64,000 nt of DNA. Origin: an uncultured Rhodospirillales bacterium (GTDB taxonomy: Bacteria > Pseudomonadota > Alphaproteobacteria > Acetobacterales > Acetobacteraceae). The position numbers were made by a program, and so were the translations under genes. The DNA is taken from NCBI GenBank assembly GCA_903928895.1, contig CAIYSR010000139.1:1-64000 (forward strand), given 5' to 3'. The notes under the pieces were generated by a model. It saw only the letters and a program-made list of their open reading frames with translations, was not told the DNA's origin and did no database searches. Below, piece by piece: positions 34,008 through 43,825 of the stretch; the first letter of the stretch is position 1; every line of letters starts with the position of its first letter.

Positions 34008-34376
34008 ATGAGGCGCTTGGTTTCAGCGACGCTTATGTCGGCGATAGCACTGACGACACAGGGCGCAGAGGCGGCGGGGGCTCTGTATCTGACCGGCCCC
34101 ATGCCTCGTTTCACCCCGGAGAATGCGGCGCCGAACGGCGCTTTTACGCCCGCGCCAGTGCCCAGGCTGGGCATCGCGCCGCCTAGGACGCCGCCGCCCA
34201 AGGTAGGCGAGCCGGAACTCTCCGGTTCACTGCGCCCGAGCACGCCGCAAGTACGCTCGGGCGAGGGCTACGCGCCAGGCTCGTCGTTCAATGAAGAACT
34301 CCAGCGCAAGAACCGCTCGGCCACGGGTTCCGGGCTGGCGCCAATGTTGCAATTTTCGGTGCCGATGGAGAACTAA
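34008..34376 (+). CDS. Small exported Pro-rich protein of unknown function
   Basis: The 122-residue protein has a signal peptide (MRRLVSATLMSAIALTTQGA, cleavage near AEA). The mature chain is low-complexity and Pro-rich (PRLGIAPPRTPPPKVGEPEL) with a C-terminal LQFSVPMEN. There is no recognised domain; it is probably a periplasmic or envelope protein. It starts 8 bases after the Nudix stop, so it may be co-transcribed. The stop codon lies within the second copy of the ~106-bp repeat. Confidence 0.65.
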   Translation: MRRLVSATLMSAIALTTQGAEAAGALYLTGPMPRFTPENAAPNGAFTPAPVPRLGIAPPRTPPPKVGEPELSGSLRPSTPQVRSGEGYAPGSSFNEELQRKNRSATGSGLAPMLQFSVPMEN

Positions 34377-34479
34377 ACAGGCTTTCGCGGGATGAACGAT
34401 GGATGGAATTGGAAACATCGTGCTGGCGAAAGCCTGCTCAGGTTTCAGCAAGAGCGCAAACTTGTCGGAGTTTGCTTGG
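34373..34479. repeat. ~106-bp intergenic repeat, copy 2
   Basis: The order of blocks matches copy 1 (15194-15299): CTAAACAGG, AAACATC, TGGCGAAAGCC, TTCAGCAAGAGCGCAAAC, then GTTTGCTTGG. AGGCTTTCGC with GCGAAAGCCT, and GCAAAC with GTTTGC, give two stem-loops with better pairing than in copy 1. It separates the small exported protein from the next GNAT gene. Confidence 0.6.
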
Positions 34480-34519
34480 GGGCTTGGTTTGAGAGGGTCC
34501 TCAAGGGGAGGCACGGCGC

Positions 34520-34978
34520 ATGGGCTATGTCCTGAGGCGTCTGTCGCAGAGTGAGATGGCCCAGGCTGCCATCATCCACCGGACGGCGTTCGATGCGCGC
34601 CTGCCATGGCTGGCTGGGCTTCACACGCCGGACGAAGATCGGGCGTATTTCCGCGATCACGTGTTCGCGGCATGCGAGGTCTGGGGCGCCATCGAAGACG
34701 ACGTGATCGGCTTCATCGCCTTTCGGGAGGGATGGGTCGATCAGCTCTATGTGCTGCCGGAGCGCCAAAATCAGGGCGTGGGCCGTGCCCTGCTGAACAT
34801 CGCGAAGGCGACCGCGGCAAGGTTGCAGCTATGGACGTTCCAACGCAACGCGCTCGCTCGACGCTTTTATGAGGGGCAGGGCTTCGTCGCAGTCAGGGAA
34901 ACCGATGGAAGCGACAATGATGAGCGCGAACCGGATGTCCTGTATCGCTGGCAACAGGTGGGGGCCGGCTCGCTGTAA
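34520..34978 (+). CDS. GNAT-family N-acetyltransferase
   Basis: The 152-residue single-domain GNAT has the acetyl-CoA loop LPERQNQGVGRALL (R/Q-x-x-G-x-G/A) at about 76-89, preceded by VDQLYV. It ends with the typical NALARRFYEGQGFVAVRETD. The transferred-to substrate is unknown (RimI-like or small molecule). AGGGGAGG lies about 8 bases upstream of the ATG. Confidence 0.85.
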   Translation: MGYVLRRLSQSEMAQAAIIHRTAFDARLPWLAGLHTPDEDRAYFRDHVFAACEVWGAIEDDVIGFIAFREGWVDQLYVLPERQNQGVGRALLNIAKATAARLQLWTFQRNALARRFYEGQGFVAVRETDGSDNDEREPDVLYRWQQVGAGSL

Positions 34979-35042
34979 CGCCCGCGTACCGCCCTGCGCC
35001 GATCTGCCGCTTGGCGCCACGCGCTGGATTTCATCTGCTGCA

Positions 35043-35246
35043 AGGCAAGCAAAGCTCCGCCGGCGTCGCGCGCAACGCGCCTTTGGCGCGACGGGCCGTA
35101 GACCCTTGGAACCCACCGCTGCTGGCGGCTGTAGCACTGGCCTTCAGGTGAAGGGGGGGTCTCACCTGAAGGCCGGCGCTTCAGCCGCATAAAGCGATGG
35201 GTTCCAAGGGGCCACTGCCCCTTGGCCGGCGGAGCCTTGCCTGCCT
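35043..35246. repeat. ~200-bp nested palindrome
   Basis: Several inverted-repeat arms are stacked around one centre: GGCAAGCAAAGCTCCGCCGG (35043-35062) with CCGGCGGAGCCTTGCCTGCC (35227-35246, three mismatches); CCCTTGGAACCCA (35103-35115) with TGGGTTCCAAGGG (35198-35210), perfect; GCGGCTG with CAGCCGC; and GGCCTTCAGGTGA (35139-35151) with TCACCTGAAGGCC (35162-35174), perfect. A side hairpin CGTCGCGC/GCGCGACG lies at 35064-35093. It fills the gap before the ftsY 3' end. No gene is visible. Confidence 0.75.
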
Positions 35247-35247
35247 T

Positions 35248-36168
35248 CTAGATCCCCATGAGTCCGCGCGCGAATTCGGCCGGATCGAACGGGCGGAGGT
35301 CGCCGGCTTGTTCGCCGACGCCGACGGCGTGCACGGGGATGGCGAATTCTTCGGCCAGGGCGACGACGATGCCACCGCGGGCGCTGCCGTCGAGTTTGGT
35401 CACCACGAGGCCGGTGACGTCCACCATCTCCTTGAAGACGCGGACTTGCTGGACCGCGTTTTGCCCGGTGGTGGCATCGAGGACGAGGAGGACAGAGTGG
35501 GGGGCGGTGGGGTCCTGTTTGCGGAGCACGCGGATGATTTTGCGCAGTTCTTCCATCAGGGCGGCCTTGTTGTGCAGCCGCCCGGCGGTATCGACCAGCA
35601 ACAGGTCCATCCCCTCGGCCTTGGCACGGGCCAACCCGTCGAAGGCGAGGCCGGCCGCGTCGCCCTCGGCCTGGCCGGCGATCACGGGCGCGCCGGTGCG
35701 CTGCCCCCAGACCTGCAACTGCTCGACGGCGGCGGCGCGGAAGGTATCGCCGGCGACCAGCATCGCGCGCAGCCCCTGCTCCCCATAGCTCTGGGCGAGC
35801 TTGCCGATGGTGGTGGTCTTGCCGGTGCCGTTGACGCCGACGACCAGCACCACATGGGGCTTCAGCGCCCGCTCGATCACCAGCGGGCGGGCGACCGGCG
35901 CCAGGATGGTGGCGATCTCGTGGGCCAGGGCCTGCTTGATCTCATCGTCCGTGACCTCCTTGCCGAAGCGGGTGCGGCGGAAGCTCGCGATGATGGAGCG
36001 TGCCACCGCGGTGCCGAGATCGGCGGCGATGAGCAGGTCTTCCAGTTCCTCCAGCGCGGCGTCGTCGAGCTTGCGCCGGGTGAAAACCGCGGTGATCCCG
36101 GAGGCGAGCTTTTCGGTACTGCGGGCGAGGCCCTGCTTGAGGCGGGAGAAAAAGGCGCCGAGGGCCAT
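35248..36168 (-). CDS. ftsY: Signal recognition particle receptor FtsY
   Basis: The 306-residue SRP GTPase has the N domain (about 20-90) and G domain with G1 [11 protein letters not shown]2 [12 protein letters not shown]3 DTAGR and G4 TKLDG. It docks SRP-ribosome complexes to SecYEG at the membrane. The acidic A domain of E. coli FtsY is absent, as usual in alphaproteobacteria; a short amphipathic start ([11 protein letters not shown]) can bind membrane. Its start codon overlaps the mtaB stop by one base. Confidence 0.95.
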   Translation of the reverse strand: MALGAFFSRLKQGLARSTEKLASGITAVFTRRKLDDAALEELEDLLIAADLGTAVARSIIASFRRTRFGKEVTDDEIKQALAHEIATILAPVARPLVIERALKPHVVLVVGVNGTGKTTTIGKLAQSYGEQGLRAMLVAGDTFRAAAVEQLQVWGQRTGAPVIAGQAEGDAAGLAFDGLARAKAEGMDLLLVDTAGRLHNKAALMEELRKIIRVLRKQDPTAPHSVLLVLDATTGQNAVQQVRVFKEMVDVTGLVVTKLDGSARGGIVVALAEEFAIPVHAVGVGEQAGDLRPFDPAEFARGLMGI

Positions 36169-37391
36169 CAGGCGGGCTCCGCGATGAGGTGATCGTCGGT
36201 GGCGCCGGTGATGCGCGCGAAGAGGAGGCGGCCGGGGCCGGCGGGGGCGCGAACGGGGGCGAAGTGTTCGCTGTGGCCGGCGGTTTCAGTTTCGCCGAGG
36301 ACGATGGTGGTGGTGCCGATGAGGGTGGCGAAGAAGCGGCGGCGGGCGGTGGTGGCGGCGTCGCGGAGCGTGGCGGCGCGGGATTTGCGGAGGGATTTGG
36401 GGACGGCGGGCATGCGGGCGGCGGGGGTGCCGGGGCGGGGGCTGTAGGGGAAGACGTGGAGGAAGGGGATGTCCATGCTTGTGATGAAATCCAGCGTTTC
36501 GGCAAAAAGTTCGTCGGTTTCGGTGGGGAAACCGGCGATGAGGTCGGCGCCGATGGCGATGCCGGGGCGGAGCGCGCGGGCGCGTTCGATGACGGTTTCG
36601 GCGTCGGCGGTGAGGTGGCGGCGCTTCATGCGCTTGAGGATGAGGTCGGAGCCGGCCTGCAGCGAGAGGTGGAGGTGCGGCATGAGGCGGGGTTCGTGTT
36701 CGATCAGGCGCCAGATGTCGTCGTCGATTTCGACGGGATCGAGGGAGGAGAGGCGCAGGCGGGGGAGTTCGGGGACGAGGGCGAGGAGGCGGCGGGTCAT
36801 CTGGCCGAGGGTGGGGCGGCCGGGGAGGTCGGGGCCGTAGCTGGTGAGGTCGACGCCGGTGAGGACGACTTCGTTGTATCCGCTCGCGACGAGAGCGCGG
36901 ACCTGTTCGACGATGGCGCCGATGGGGACGGAGCGGCTGGGGCCGCGGCCGAAGGGGATGATGCAGAAGGTGCAGCGGTGGTCGCAGCCTTGCTGAACCT
37001 CGACGAAGGCCCGCGCGCGGCCGGCGAACTCGGTGACGAGGTGACCGGCGGTTTCGCTTGCGGCCATGATGTCGGAGACGGCCGAGGGGGCGGTTGCGGT
37101 CCAGCTTTCCGGCAGGAGTTTTTCGGTGTTGCCGAGGACGCGGGTGACGCCGGGGAGGGATGACCAGGCGTCGGGGGCAATTTGGGCGGCGCATCCGGTA
37201 ACGACGATTTTTGCGTCTGGGCGCTCGCGGTGGAGTTTGCGGATGGCCTGGCGGGCCTGGCGTTCGGCTTCACCGGTGACGGCGCAGGTGTTGACGATCA
37301 CGGTGTCGGTGAGACCGGCGGCATGGCCGCGCATGACCTCGCTTTCGTAGGTGTTGAGGCGGCAACCGAAGGTGAGGATGTCGACCGTCAT
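36168..37391 (-). CDS. mtaB: tRNA t6A37 methylthiotransferase MtaB
   Basis: The 407-residue radical-SAM enzyme has an N-terminal MTTase domain with [21 protein letters not shown] and VVTGCAAQ providing one cluster. The SAM cluster motif CDHRCTFC and a C-terminal TRAM-like region follow. FGCRLN distinguishes MtaB from MiaB and RimO. It converts t6A to ms2t6A at tRNA position 37. It overlaps dapF at its 5' end (ATGA) and ftsY at its 3' end, so the three form one operon. Confidence 0.92.
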   Translation of the reverse strand: MTVDILTFGCRLNTYESEVMRGHAAGLTDTVIVNTCAVTGEAERQARQAIRKLHRERPDAKIVVTGCAAQIAPDAWSSLPGVTRVLGNTEKLLPESWTATAPSAVSDIMAASETAGHLVTEFAGRARAFVEVQQGCDHRCTFCIIPFGRGPSRSVPIGAIVEQVRALVASGYNEVVLTGVDLTSYGPDLPGRPTLGQMTRRLLALVPELPRLRLSSLDPVEIDDDIWRLIEHEPRLMPHLHLSLQAGSDLILKRMKRRHLTADAETVIERARALRPGIAIGADLIAGFPTETDELFAETLDFITSMDIPFLHVFPYSPRPGTPAARMPAVPKSLRKSRAATLRDAATTARRRFFATLIGTTTIVLGETETAGHSEHFAPVRAPAGPGRLLFARITGATDDHLIAEPA

Positions 37392-38224
37392 GTGGGCAGT
37401 GTGGCGAGGTCGATGCTGCCGAGGAAGGCGGTGGCGACGGGGCCGGTCATGAGGACGTGGCCGTCATCGCGCCATTCGAGTTCGAGTTGGCCGCCGTCGG
37501 CGAGGATGGTGGCGTGGCGGCCGGTGAGGCCGCGGCGGGCGGCGTTGACGAGGGTGGCGCAGGCGCCGGAGCCGCAGGCCAGCGTGAGGCCGGCGCCGCG
37601 TTCCCAGACGCGCAGACGGATGCGGTCGGACGCGAGTATGGTGGCGAAACCGATATTGGCGCGCTCGGGGAAGATGCTGGCGTGTTCGAGGGGGGGGCCG
37701 ATTCGGTCGAGATCGAGGGCTTCGACGTCGGGGACGAAAAAGGTGGCGTGGGGGTTGCCCATGGAGACGGCGGCGGGGTCGGCGACGGGGCCTTCGGCGA
37801 GGGGGAGGTGGAGGGTGTCGGTTTCGCGGGACAAGGGGATATCGCGCCAGCCGAGGCGGGCGGGGCCCATGTCGACGGTGACGCGGCCGTCGTCGAGCAT
37901 ACGGGCGGGGAGGAGGCCGGAGATGGTCTGGACGACGAGGTCGCGGCGGCCGGTCTCGGCGGCATAGAGATGGGCGACGCAGCGGGTGGCGTTGCCGCAG
38001 GCGCCGGCTTCGGTGCCGTCGGGGTTGCGGATGCGCATGAAGACGTCGGCATTGGAGCCCTGGGGTGGGGGTTCCATGACGATGAACTGGTCGCAGCCGA
38101 CGCCGGTGCGGCGGTGGGCGATGGCGGCGGCGCGGGCGGGGCTAAGGCCAAGCGTACCCGGCCGTTCGTCGAAGACGACGAAATCATTGCCGGCGCCATG
38201 CATCTTGCGGAACGGGGTGAGCAT
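37388..38224 (-). CDS. dapF: Diaminopimelate epimerase
   Basis: The 278-residue protein has the two mirrored domains of DapF. The catalytic cysteines lie in GACGNATRC and [25 protein letters not shown] opens the protein. It interconverts LL- and meso-diaminopimelate for lysine and peptidoglycan synthesis. ATG 38224 is preferred, since an in-frame longer start adds atypical residues. First gene of the dapF-mtaB-ftsY operon. Confidence 0.95.
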   Translation of the reverse strand: MLTPFRKMHGAGNDFVVFDERPGTLGLSPARAAAIAHRRTGVGCDQFIVMEPPPQGSNADVFMRIRNPDGTEAGACGNATRCVAHLYAAETGRRDLVVQTISGLLPARMLDDGRVTVDMGPARLGWRDIPLSRETDTLHLPLAEGPVADPAAVSMGNPHATFFVPDVEALDLDRIGPPLEHASIFPERANIGFATILASDRIRLRVWERGAGLTLACGSGACATLVNAARRGLTGRHATILADGGQLELEWRDDGHVLMTGPVATAFLGSIDLATLPT

Positions 38225-38326
38225 GGGCTGCTTATATGGGAGGGGACGCCCGGAACAAAGGCCGGCGGGCATCCCCTCCCCCGCGCACGGGAGATGGCCG
38301 ATCTGGTCCCAATGCGCGGGCCGGCG

Positions 38327-39367
38327 TCACACCCCCGGCAGCGTCACCCAGTTGCCATCGCGCGCGCTCGCCGCGAGGGCTTCCAGGGCCATCGCGATAT
38401 CGACCGACTCCGCCTCGCTGGCGCCGTTCCAGCCCGTTCCGGTGCGGACCAGTCGGGCAAAACTCTCCGCCTCGAGCCGGAAGCCGTCGGCGCCGTCGAC
38501 CTCCTCGGTGATGAAGGGCACGGTATTGGGAATGCCATGCTTCACCCGCAGCGCCAGCCGGTCCTCGGCCGGGGCGTGGTTGGAATAGGAGGTCTCGATG
38601 ATCCCGCCGTCGCCGATGATGGTTGCGTGGCGATGGAACGAGGTCGCCATCGAGCAGGTGATCTGCGCCAGGGTGCCCGAGGGAAATTCCAGGGTGGCGG
38701 CGACGGTGAGGTCGACCGCGGTGGTCGTGTTGCGGGCGATGGCGTTCACTCGGATCGGCCGCTCGCCCACCACCAGACGAACGAAGCTCATCGCATAGGT
38801 GCCGGCATCCATCAGGGCGCCACCGCCGCGCGCCGGCACCAGGCGGATATTGGCCGGGTCCCCCTTTGGCGCCCCGTCGGCGGAGGCCAGCGAGAAGCCG
38901 AATGCCGCCGACATCGTTATCACGCGTCCGATGGTGCCGGTCTGCATCAGTTCGCGCACCCGCAGCGTCTGCGGTTGTGACATGTAGGGATAGGCCTCGC
39001 GCAGATGCACGCCATGGGCGCGGGCGGCGGCGAACATCGCCAGCGCCTCGCCGCCGCCCATGCACAGAGGCTTCTCGCTGAGAATGTGCTTGCCGGCGGC
39101 AGCGGCCTTGATCGCCCACTCCGCATGCATGTCATTGGGCAGCGGGATGTAGACGGCTTCGACATCGGGGTCGGCGAGGACGGCCTCGTAGGAGGGGTGG
39201 GCGCGGGGAATGGCACATTCGCGGGCGAAGGCGGCGGCTTTTTCGGCGTTGCGGCTGCCGACGCAGACGATCTGGGCCTGGGTGGAGCCGGCGACGCCGC
39301 GGGTGAATTGGCGGGCGATGTTGGCGGCACCGAGGATGCCGTAGCGGACGGGGGGGAAGTCCGGCAT
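38327..39367 (-). CDS. Gfo/Idh/MocA-family oxidoreductase
   Basis: The 346-residue protein has a Rossmann start YGILGAANIARQF and the SEKPLCMGG motif at about 94-102, whose Lys binds the cofactor. The C-terminal domain has GGGALMDAGTYAMSF, which is typical of dehydrogenases for sugars or inositol. There is no transporter beside it. CGGAG precedes ATG 39367. It is unlike the family member at 12116, lacking that protein's cysteine cluster. Confidence 0.85.
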   Translation of the reverse strand: MPDFPPVRYGILGAANIARQFTRGVAGSTQAQIVCVGSRNAEKAAAFARECAIPRAHPSYEAVLADPDVEAVYIPLPNDMHAEWAIKAAAAGKHILSEKPLCMGGGEALAMFAAARAHGVHLREAYPYMSQPQTLRVRELMQTGTIGRVITMSAAFGFSLASADGAPKGDPANIRLVPARGGGALMDAGTYAMSFVRLVVGERPIRVNAIARNTTTAVDLTVAATLEFPSGTLAQITCSMATSFHRHATIIGDGGIIETSYSNHAPAEDRLALRVKHGIPNTVPFITEEVDGADGFRLEAESFARLVRTGTGWNGASEAESVDIAMALEALAASARDGNWVTLPGV

Positions 39368-39448
39368 TTTGAGGTTCTCCGGGAAGCATGGGGGGGTAGG
39401 TTTGCAGGATGCGCATGGCCCCTGCCGGCGGGCAAGCGGTGGGGGGCC

Positions 39449-39477
39449 TTGCTTGGGGAGGACGGGGTGGTTATAGA
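39449..39477 (+). promoter_or_regulatory. Candidate sigma-70 promoter of rpmI-rplT-pheST
   Basis: TTGCTT (39449-39454) and TATAGA (39472-39477) are spaced by exactly 17 bases, about 100 bases before the rpmI start. The leader in between could carry the L20 autoregulatory fold known in other bacteria, but I could not confirm one. Confidence 0.5.
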
Positions 39478-39580
39478 CCGCCGCTTGTCAGCGAGCCTGG
39501 GCCTGTAGGGCATGCCCAGCCGCGATACCTGCCGCGTGTCATGATGACGCGGGTGCGGGGGTTATCAGAAGGAGACCCAA

Positions 39581-39784
39581 ATGCCCAAGATGAAGACCAA
39601 GTCATCGGTCAAGAAGCGCTTCAAGATCACTGCGACCGGCAAGGTTCTCGCCGGTCCCGGCAACAAGCGTCATGGCCTGATCAACCGCCCGCAGAAAATG
39701 AAGCGCCAGGGTCGTGGCAGCCAGACCTTGACGGAGGCCGATGGCCTGACCGTCAAGCAGTGGGCGCCGTACGGTCTGCGGTAA
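39581..39784 (+). CDS. rpmI: 50S ribosomal protein L35
   Basis: The 67-residue basic protein, [20 protein letters not shown], matches bL35 in length and sequence pattern, including [18 protein letters not shown] precedes the ATG. It is followed 11 bases later by rplT. infC, often first in this operon, is not upstream here; an oxidoreductase gene on the other strand occupies that place. Confidence 0.96.
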   Translation: MPKMKTKSSVKKRFKITATGKVLAGPGNKRHGLINRPQKMKRQGRGSQTLTEADGLTVKQWAPYGLR

Positions 39785-39795
39785 GGAGATAGAGC

Positions 39796-40191
39796 ATGGC
39801 ACGCGTCAAGCGGGGCGTAACGACACACGCCCGTCACAAGAAGGTCATCGACGCCTCCAAGGGGTTCTTTGGCCGCTCGTCCACCAACTACCGTATCGCC
39901 CTTGAGCGCCTCGAGAAGTCGCTCCAGTACGCTTATCGGGATCGTCGCGTCAAAAAGCGCGAGTTCCGCGGCCTGTGGATCCAGCGCATCAACGCCGCCG
40001 TGCGCGAGCACGGCCTCACCTATTCGAAGTTCATCTTCGGCCTGAAGTCGGCCGGCATCGAGATGGACCGCAAGGTGCTTGCCGCCATCGCCTATGACGA
40101 CCCGACCTCGTTTAGCGCCATCGTGCAGCAGGTCCAGGCCGTCATGGCTGCCGCCGAGGCGCCCGCTTCGGAAACACCGGCCACCGCCTGA
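39796..40191 (+). CDS. rplT: 50S ribosomal protein L20
   Basis: The 131-residue protein, [20 protein letters not shown], then [20 protein letters not shown] and [20 protein letters not shown], is bL20. It binds 23S rRNA early in 50S assembly and in many bacteria represses its own operon. The last 15 residues ([10 protein letters not shown]) are a non-conserved tail. A strong terminator follows. Confidence 0.97.
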   Translation: MARVKRGVTTHARHKKVIDASKGFFGRSSTNYRIALERLEKSLQYAYRDRRVKKREFRGLWIQRINAAVREHGLTYSKFIFGLKSAGIEMDRKVLAAIAYDDPTSFSAIVQQVQAVMAAAEAPASETPATA

Positions 40192-40225
40192 CCCGTCCTC
40201 TTCCAAGGACGCACGTAAAAACGTA

Positions 40226-40254
40226 AAGGGCTGCCCGCAAGGGCGGCCCTTTTT
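40226..40254 (+). terminator. Terminator or attenuator between rplT and pheS
   Basis: AAGGGCTGCCC / GGGCGGCCCTT arms around GCAA are followed by a short T run (TTTTT). It lies 31 bases before the pheS start, so it should limit read-through from the ribosomal genes into pheST. Confidence 0.85.
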
Positions 40255-40284
40255 CGTCCCTGTCCCCATCGGATGCACACCGCC

Positions 40285-41355
40285 ATGACCGACGATCTCG
40301 CCGCCCTCATCGCCGAAACCGAGGCTGCCCTCGCCGCCAGCGCCGATCTGCGGGCGTGGGACGCCGTCCGCGTCGCCGTGATGGGCAAGAACGGCAGCCT
40401 CACCAACAAGCTCAAGGAACTCGGGAAGGTATCGCCCGAGGAGCGGCGCACCCGCGGTGCGGCGCTAAACGTGGTCAAGGACAGCATCACCACCGCCATC
40501 GAGGCCCGCCGCGCCGCGCTTGACGCCGCCGCCCTGAATGCCCGCCTCGCAGCCGAGCGGATGGATGTCACCCTGCCCCCCCGCCCGGCGGTCAATGGCC
40601 TGATCCACCCGATCAGCCGTACCATGGAGGAGATGGCGGCGATTTTCGGGGCCATGGGTTTTGCCATCGCCGAGGGGCCGGATGTCGAGGATGACTGGCG
40701 TAATTTTGGCGCGCTCAACATCCCCGCCCACCACTCCGCCCGCGAGGATATGGACACCTTCTATCTTCCAGCCCCGGACGAAGGCGGCCGGCGCCGGGTG
40801 ATGCGCACGCATACCTCGCCGGTGCAGGTGCGCACGATGATTTCGCAGGAGCCGCCGATCCGCGTCATTGTGCCCGGCCGTACCTACCGCGCCGACCATG
40901 ACGCGACGCACTCGCCGATGTTCCATCAGGTCGAGGGGCTGGCGATCGATCGCGGGCTGACGCTGGGTCATCTCAAGGGCTGCCTGATCGACTTCCTGCG
41001 CATCTTCTTCGGCATCTCCAACCTGCCGGTCCGCTTCCGCTCCTCCTACTTCCCCTTCACCGAGCCCTCGATGGAGGTGGATATCGGCTGGAACCGCAAA
41101 ACCGGCGAACTCGGCGGCGGCGGCGACTGGCTGGAAATCCTCGGTTCGGGGATGGTCCATCCCAAGGTTCTGGCAAATTGCGGCATCGATGCGCGGGAGT
41201 GGCAGGGCTTTGCCTTCGGCATGGGGATCGAGCGGGTGACGATGCTCAAGCATGGCATCCCCGACCTGCGACCGTTCTACGAATCCGACATCCGCTGGCT
41301 GCGCCATTACGGCTTCAACCCGCTGGCGGCGGCCATGCTGCACGAGGGCGTGTGA
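40285..41355 (+). CDS. pheS: Phenylalanine-tRNA ligase alpha subunit
   Basis: The 356-residue class II synthetase subunit has an N-terminal coiled coil (about 1-90). Motif 1 to 3 regions include HPISRTMEEMAAIFGAMGF, GRTYRADHDATHSPMFHQVE and FGMGIERVTMLKHGIPDLR. With PheT it forms the alpha2beta2 enzyme charging tRNA-Phe. ATG 40285 is chosen; ATG 40273 is possible. pheT follows immediately. Confidence 0.96.
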   Translation: MTDDLAALIAETEAALAASADLRAWDAVRVAVMGKNGSLTNKLKELGKVSPEERRTRGAALNVVKDSITTAIEARRAALDAAALNARLAAERMDVTLPPRPAVNGLIHPISRTMEEMAAIFGAMGFAIAEGPDVEDDWRNFGALNIPAHHSAREDMDTFYLPAPDEGGRRRVMRTHTSPVQVRTMISQEPPIRVIVPGRTYRADHDATHSPMFHQVEGLAIDRGLTLGHLKGCLIDFLRIFFGISNLPVRFRSSYFPFTEPSMEVDIGWNRKTGELGGGGDWLEILGSGMVHPKVLANCGIDAREWQGFAFGMGIERVTMLKHGIPDLRPFYESDIRWLRHYGFNPLAAAMLHEGV

Positions 41356-41356
41356 G

Positions 41357-43813
41357 ATGAAATTCTCCTTTTCGTGGCTCAAGACCCACCTCGACACCAC
41401 GGCCTCGCTGACAGCGATCACCGATGCGCTGACCATGATCGGCCTCGAACTCGAAGGCGTCGAGGATCGCGGCGCCGCCCTGGCTGCGTTCCGCATCGCC
41501 CATGTCATCGAGGCCGTGCAGCACCCCAACGCCGACCGGCTGCGCATGTGCCGGGTGGACGATGGCACCAAGGTCTACTCGGTGGTCTGCGGCGCACCCA
41601 ACGCGCGCACCGGCATGAAGGGCGTCTTCGCCGCCGCCGGCGCCTTCATCCCCGGCACGGGCATCACTCTCAAGGTCGGCGAGATCCGCGGCGTGAAGTC
41701 CGAGGGCATGCTGCTGTCGATGCGCGAGATGGGCCTCGGCGAGGACCATAGTGGCATCGTCGACCTGCCCGAGGACGCTCCGGTTGGCACGCCCTATCCG
41801 GTGTGGGCCGGTATGGATGACCCCATCATCGACATCGCCGTGACGCCCAATCGGGGCGATGCGCTCTCGGTGCGCGGCGTGGCGCGCGACCTGGCTGCCG
41901 CCGGCCTGGGCACCCTCAAACCGCTGGTGGTGCCGGCCATTGCTGGCATCGGCCCGTCCGCCGTCGTCTGGGCGATCGAGATGCCGGAGCACTGCTCCTG
42001 GGTGCTCGGTCGCACGGTGCGCGGGGTCAAGAACGGCCCAAGCCCGCAATGGCTGCAGGATCGGCTGACCTCGATCGGCTTGCGCCCGATCAACGCGCTG
42101 GTTGACGTGACGAACTTCTTCACCATCGATCTCGGCCGGCCACTGCATGTGTTCGACGCCGACAAGGTGCAGGGCGGCCGGCTTACCTTTCGCCCCGGCG
42201 CCGGCGAGAGTTTTCGCGCGCTCAATGCCAAGGATTATACCGCCCGCTTGACCGACTGCGTCATCGCCGACGCCGCCGGCGTGCAGTCGCTCGCCGGCGT
42301 GATCGGCGGCGAGGCCACCGGCTGCGACGAAGCGACCACCAACGTTTTCATCGAGTGCGCCTTGTTCAATCCGGTCGCGGTGGCGCTCACCGGCCGCCAC
42401 CACCAGATCGCGTCCGACGCCCGCAGCCGCTTCGAGCGCGGCATCGACCCGGCGCTGCTGCCCGATGCCACCGACCTCGCCACCGCGATGATCATGGCGC
42501 TCTGCGGCGGTACCCCGTCCGAGGTAGCCGCCGCCGGCGCCGAACCGGCCTGGCAGCGCACCGCCACCCTGCGCTTCGCCCGCCTCCGGGATTTCGGCGG
42601 CCTGGACGTGCCGGCCGACGAGGCCGTGAGCCGCCTTGAGCGGCTTGGTTTCACGCTGGCCGCCCGCGATGGCGCGAGTGTGACTGTCAACGTGCCGTCC
42701 TGGCGCAATGATGTCGCCGCCACCTCCGCCCTTGAACCCGATCCCGCCATGGACCCGGCCAAGGCCACCCGCGCCGCCGCCGGACGCGAAGCGATGGAGC
42801 CCGAGGCCGACCTGGTCGAGGAAGTGCTGCGCCTCGGCGGGCTCGATGCGGTGCCCGCGGTCTCGATGCCGGTCACTGTGCCGGTGCCAGCCCCCACACT
42901 GACGGCGCGGCAGAGCCGCAACGCGTTGGCCCGGCGCATCATCGCCGCCGCCGGGTACGCCGAATCGGTGACTTTCAGCTTCATGCCGACCCGGGAAGCC
43001 GCGCTGTTCGGCCCCGCACCGGACAGCCTGCGCCTGTTGAACCCGATCGCCGCCGACCTCGATCAGCTGCGCGCGACGCCGCTCGCCACGTTGGCGATGG
43101 CGGCCAGCCGCAACGCCGCGCGCGGCCATGCCGACGTGAATTTGTTCGAGATCGGCCCCGCCTTCCGCGCCGACGGCCAGACCGTCTTCGCCGCCGGCAT
43201 TCGCGCCGGCCAGACCCCGCGTGCCTGGAACGCCCCCGCGCAGAGCCCCGACGCGATGGACGCCAAGGCCGACGTGTGGGCGGTGCTGGCCGCCCTCGGC
43301 GTGCCGATGGAGGCGCTGACCACCACGCCGGACGCGCCTGCCCACTACCATCCCGGCCGCTCCGGCACGGTGCGCCAAGGGCCGAAAACGGTGCTCGCGA
43401 CCTTCGGTGCCCTACATCCCAGCGTGATCGCCGCCCTCGACCTCACCGGCCCCGCCGTCGCCTTCGAGATCGACCTCAACGCCATCCAGGAGCCCAAGCG
43501 CAAAAAGAAGGCGCTGCCTGACCTGCCCGCCTTCCAGCCGGTCAAGCGCGACTTCGCCTTCGTGGTCGACGCGGCCGTGGCGGCGGACACCCTGATCAGG
43601 GCCGCTCGTGGCGCCGAACGCACGCTGATTTCCGGTGTCGCGCTGTTCGACGTCTATGAGGGCGACAAGATGGAAGCGGGCAGGAAGTCGCTGGCGGTCG
43701 AGGTGACGTTCCAGCCGCGCGAGCAGACGCTGACGGATGCCGAGATTGAGGCGGCCTGTGCAAAGGTGGTTGCGGCAGTGACGAAGGCGACGGGGGCCAG
43801 CCTGCGCGGCTGA
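41357..43813 (+). CDS. pheT: Phenylalanine-tRNA ligase beta subunit
   Basis: The 818-residue protein has the usual order: MKFSFSWLKTHLDTTASL start, tRNA-binding OB domain (about 40-150), B3/B4 editing domain, B5 domains, catalytic-like core and a C-terminal ferredoxin-fold anticodon-binding domain (about 725-818). It is 1 base from pheS. In-frame starts upstream of 41357 lie inside pheS. It is required with PheS for tRNA-Phe charging and removal of mischarged Tyr. Confidence 0.96.
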   Translation: MKFSFSWLKTHLDTTASLTAITDALTMIGLELEGVEDRGAALAAFRIAHVIEAVQHPNADRLRMCRVDDGTKVYSVVCGAPNARTGMKGVFAAAGAFIPGTGITLKVGEIRGVKSEGMLLSMREMGLGEDHSGIVDLPEDAPVGTPYPVWAGMDDPIIDIAVTPNRGDALSVRGVARDLAAAGLGTLKPLVVPAIAGIGPSAVVWAIEMPEHCSWVLGRTVRGVKNGPSPQWLQDRLTSIGLRPINALVDVTNFFTIDLGRPLHVFDADKVQGGRLTFRPGAGESFRALNAKDYTARLTDCVIADAAGVQSLAGVIGGEATGCDEATTNVFIECALFNPVAVALTGRHHQIASDARSRFERGIDPALLPDATDLATAMIMALCGGTPSEVAAAGAEPAWQRTATLRFARLRDFGGLDVPADEAVSRLERLGFTLAARDGASVTVNVPSWRNDVAATSALEPDPAMDPAKATRAAAGREAMEPEADLVEEVLRLGGLDAVPAVSMPVTVPVPAPTLTARQSRNALARRIIAAAGYAESVTFSFMPTREAALFGPAPDSLRLLNPIAADLDQLRATPLATLAMAASRNAARGHADVNLFEIGPAFRADGQTVFAAGIRAGQTPRAWNAPAQSPDAMDAKADVWAVLAALGVPMEALTTTPDAPAHYHPGRSGTVRQGPKTVLATFGALHPSVIAALDLTGPAVAFEIDLNAIQEPKRKKKALPDLPAFQPVKRDFAFVVDAAVAADTLIRAARGAERTLISGVALFDVYEGDKMEAGRKSLAVEVTFQPREQTLTDAEIEAACAKVVAAVTKATGASLRG

Positions 43814-43825
43814 CTCCCAGAAGGT

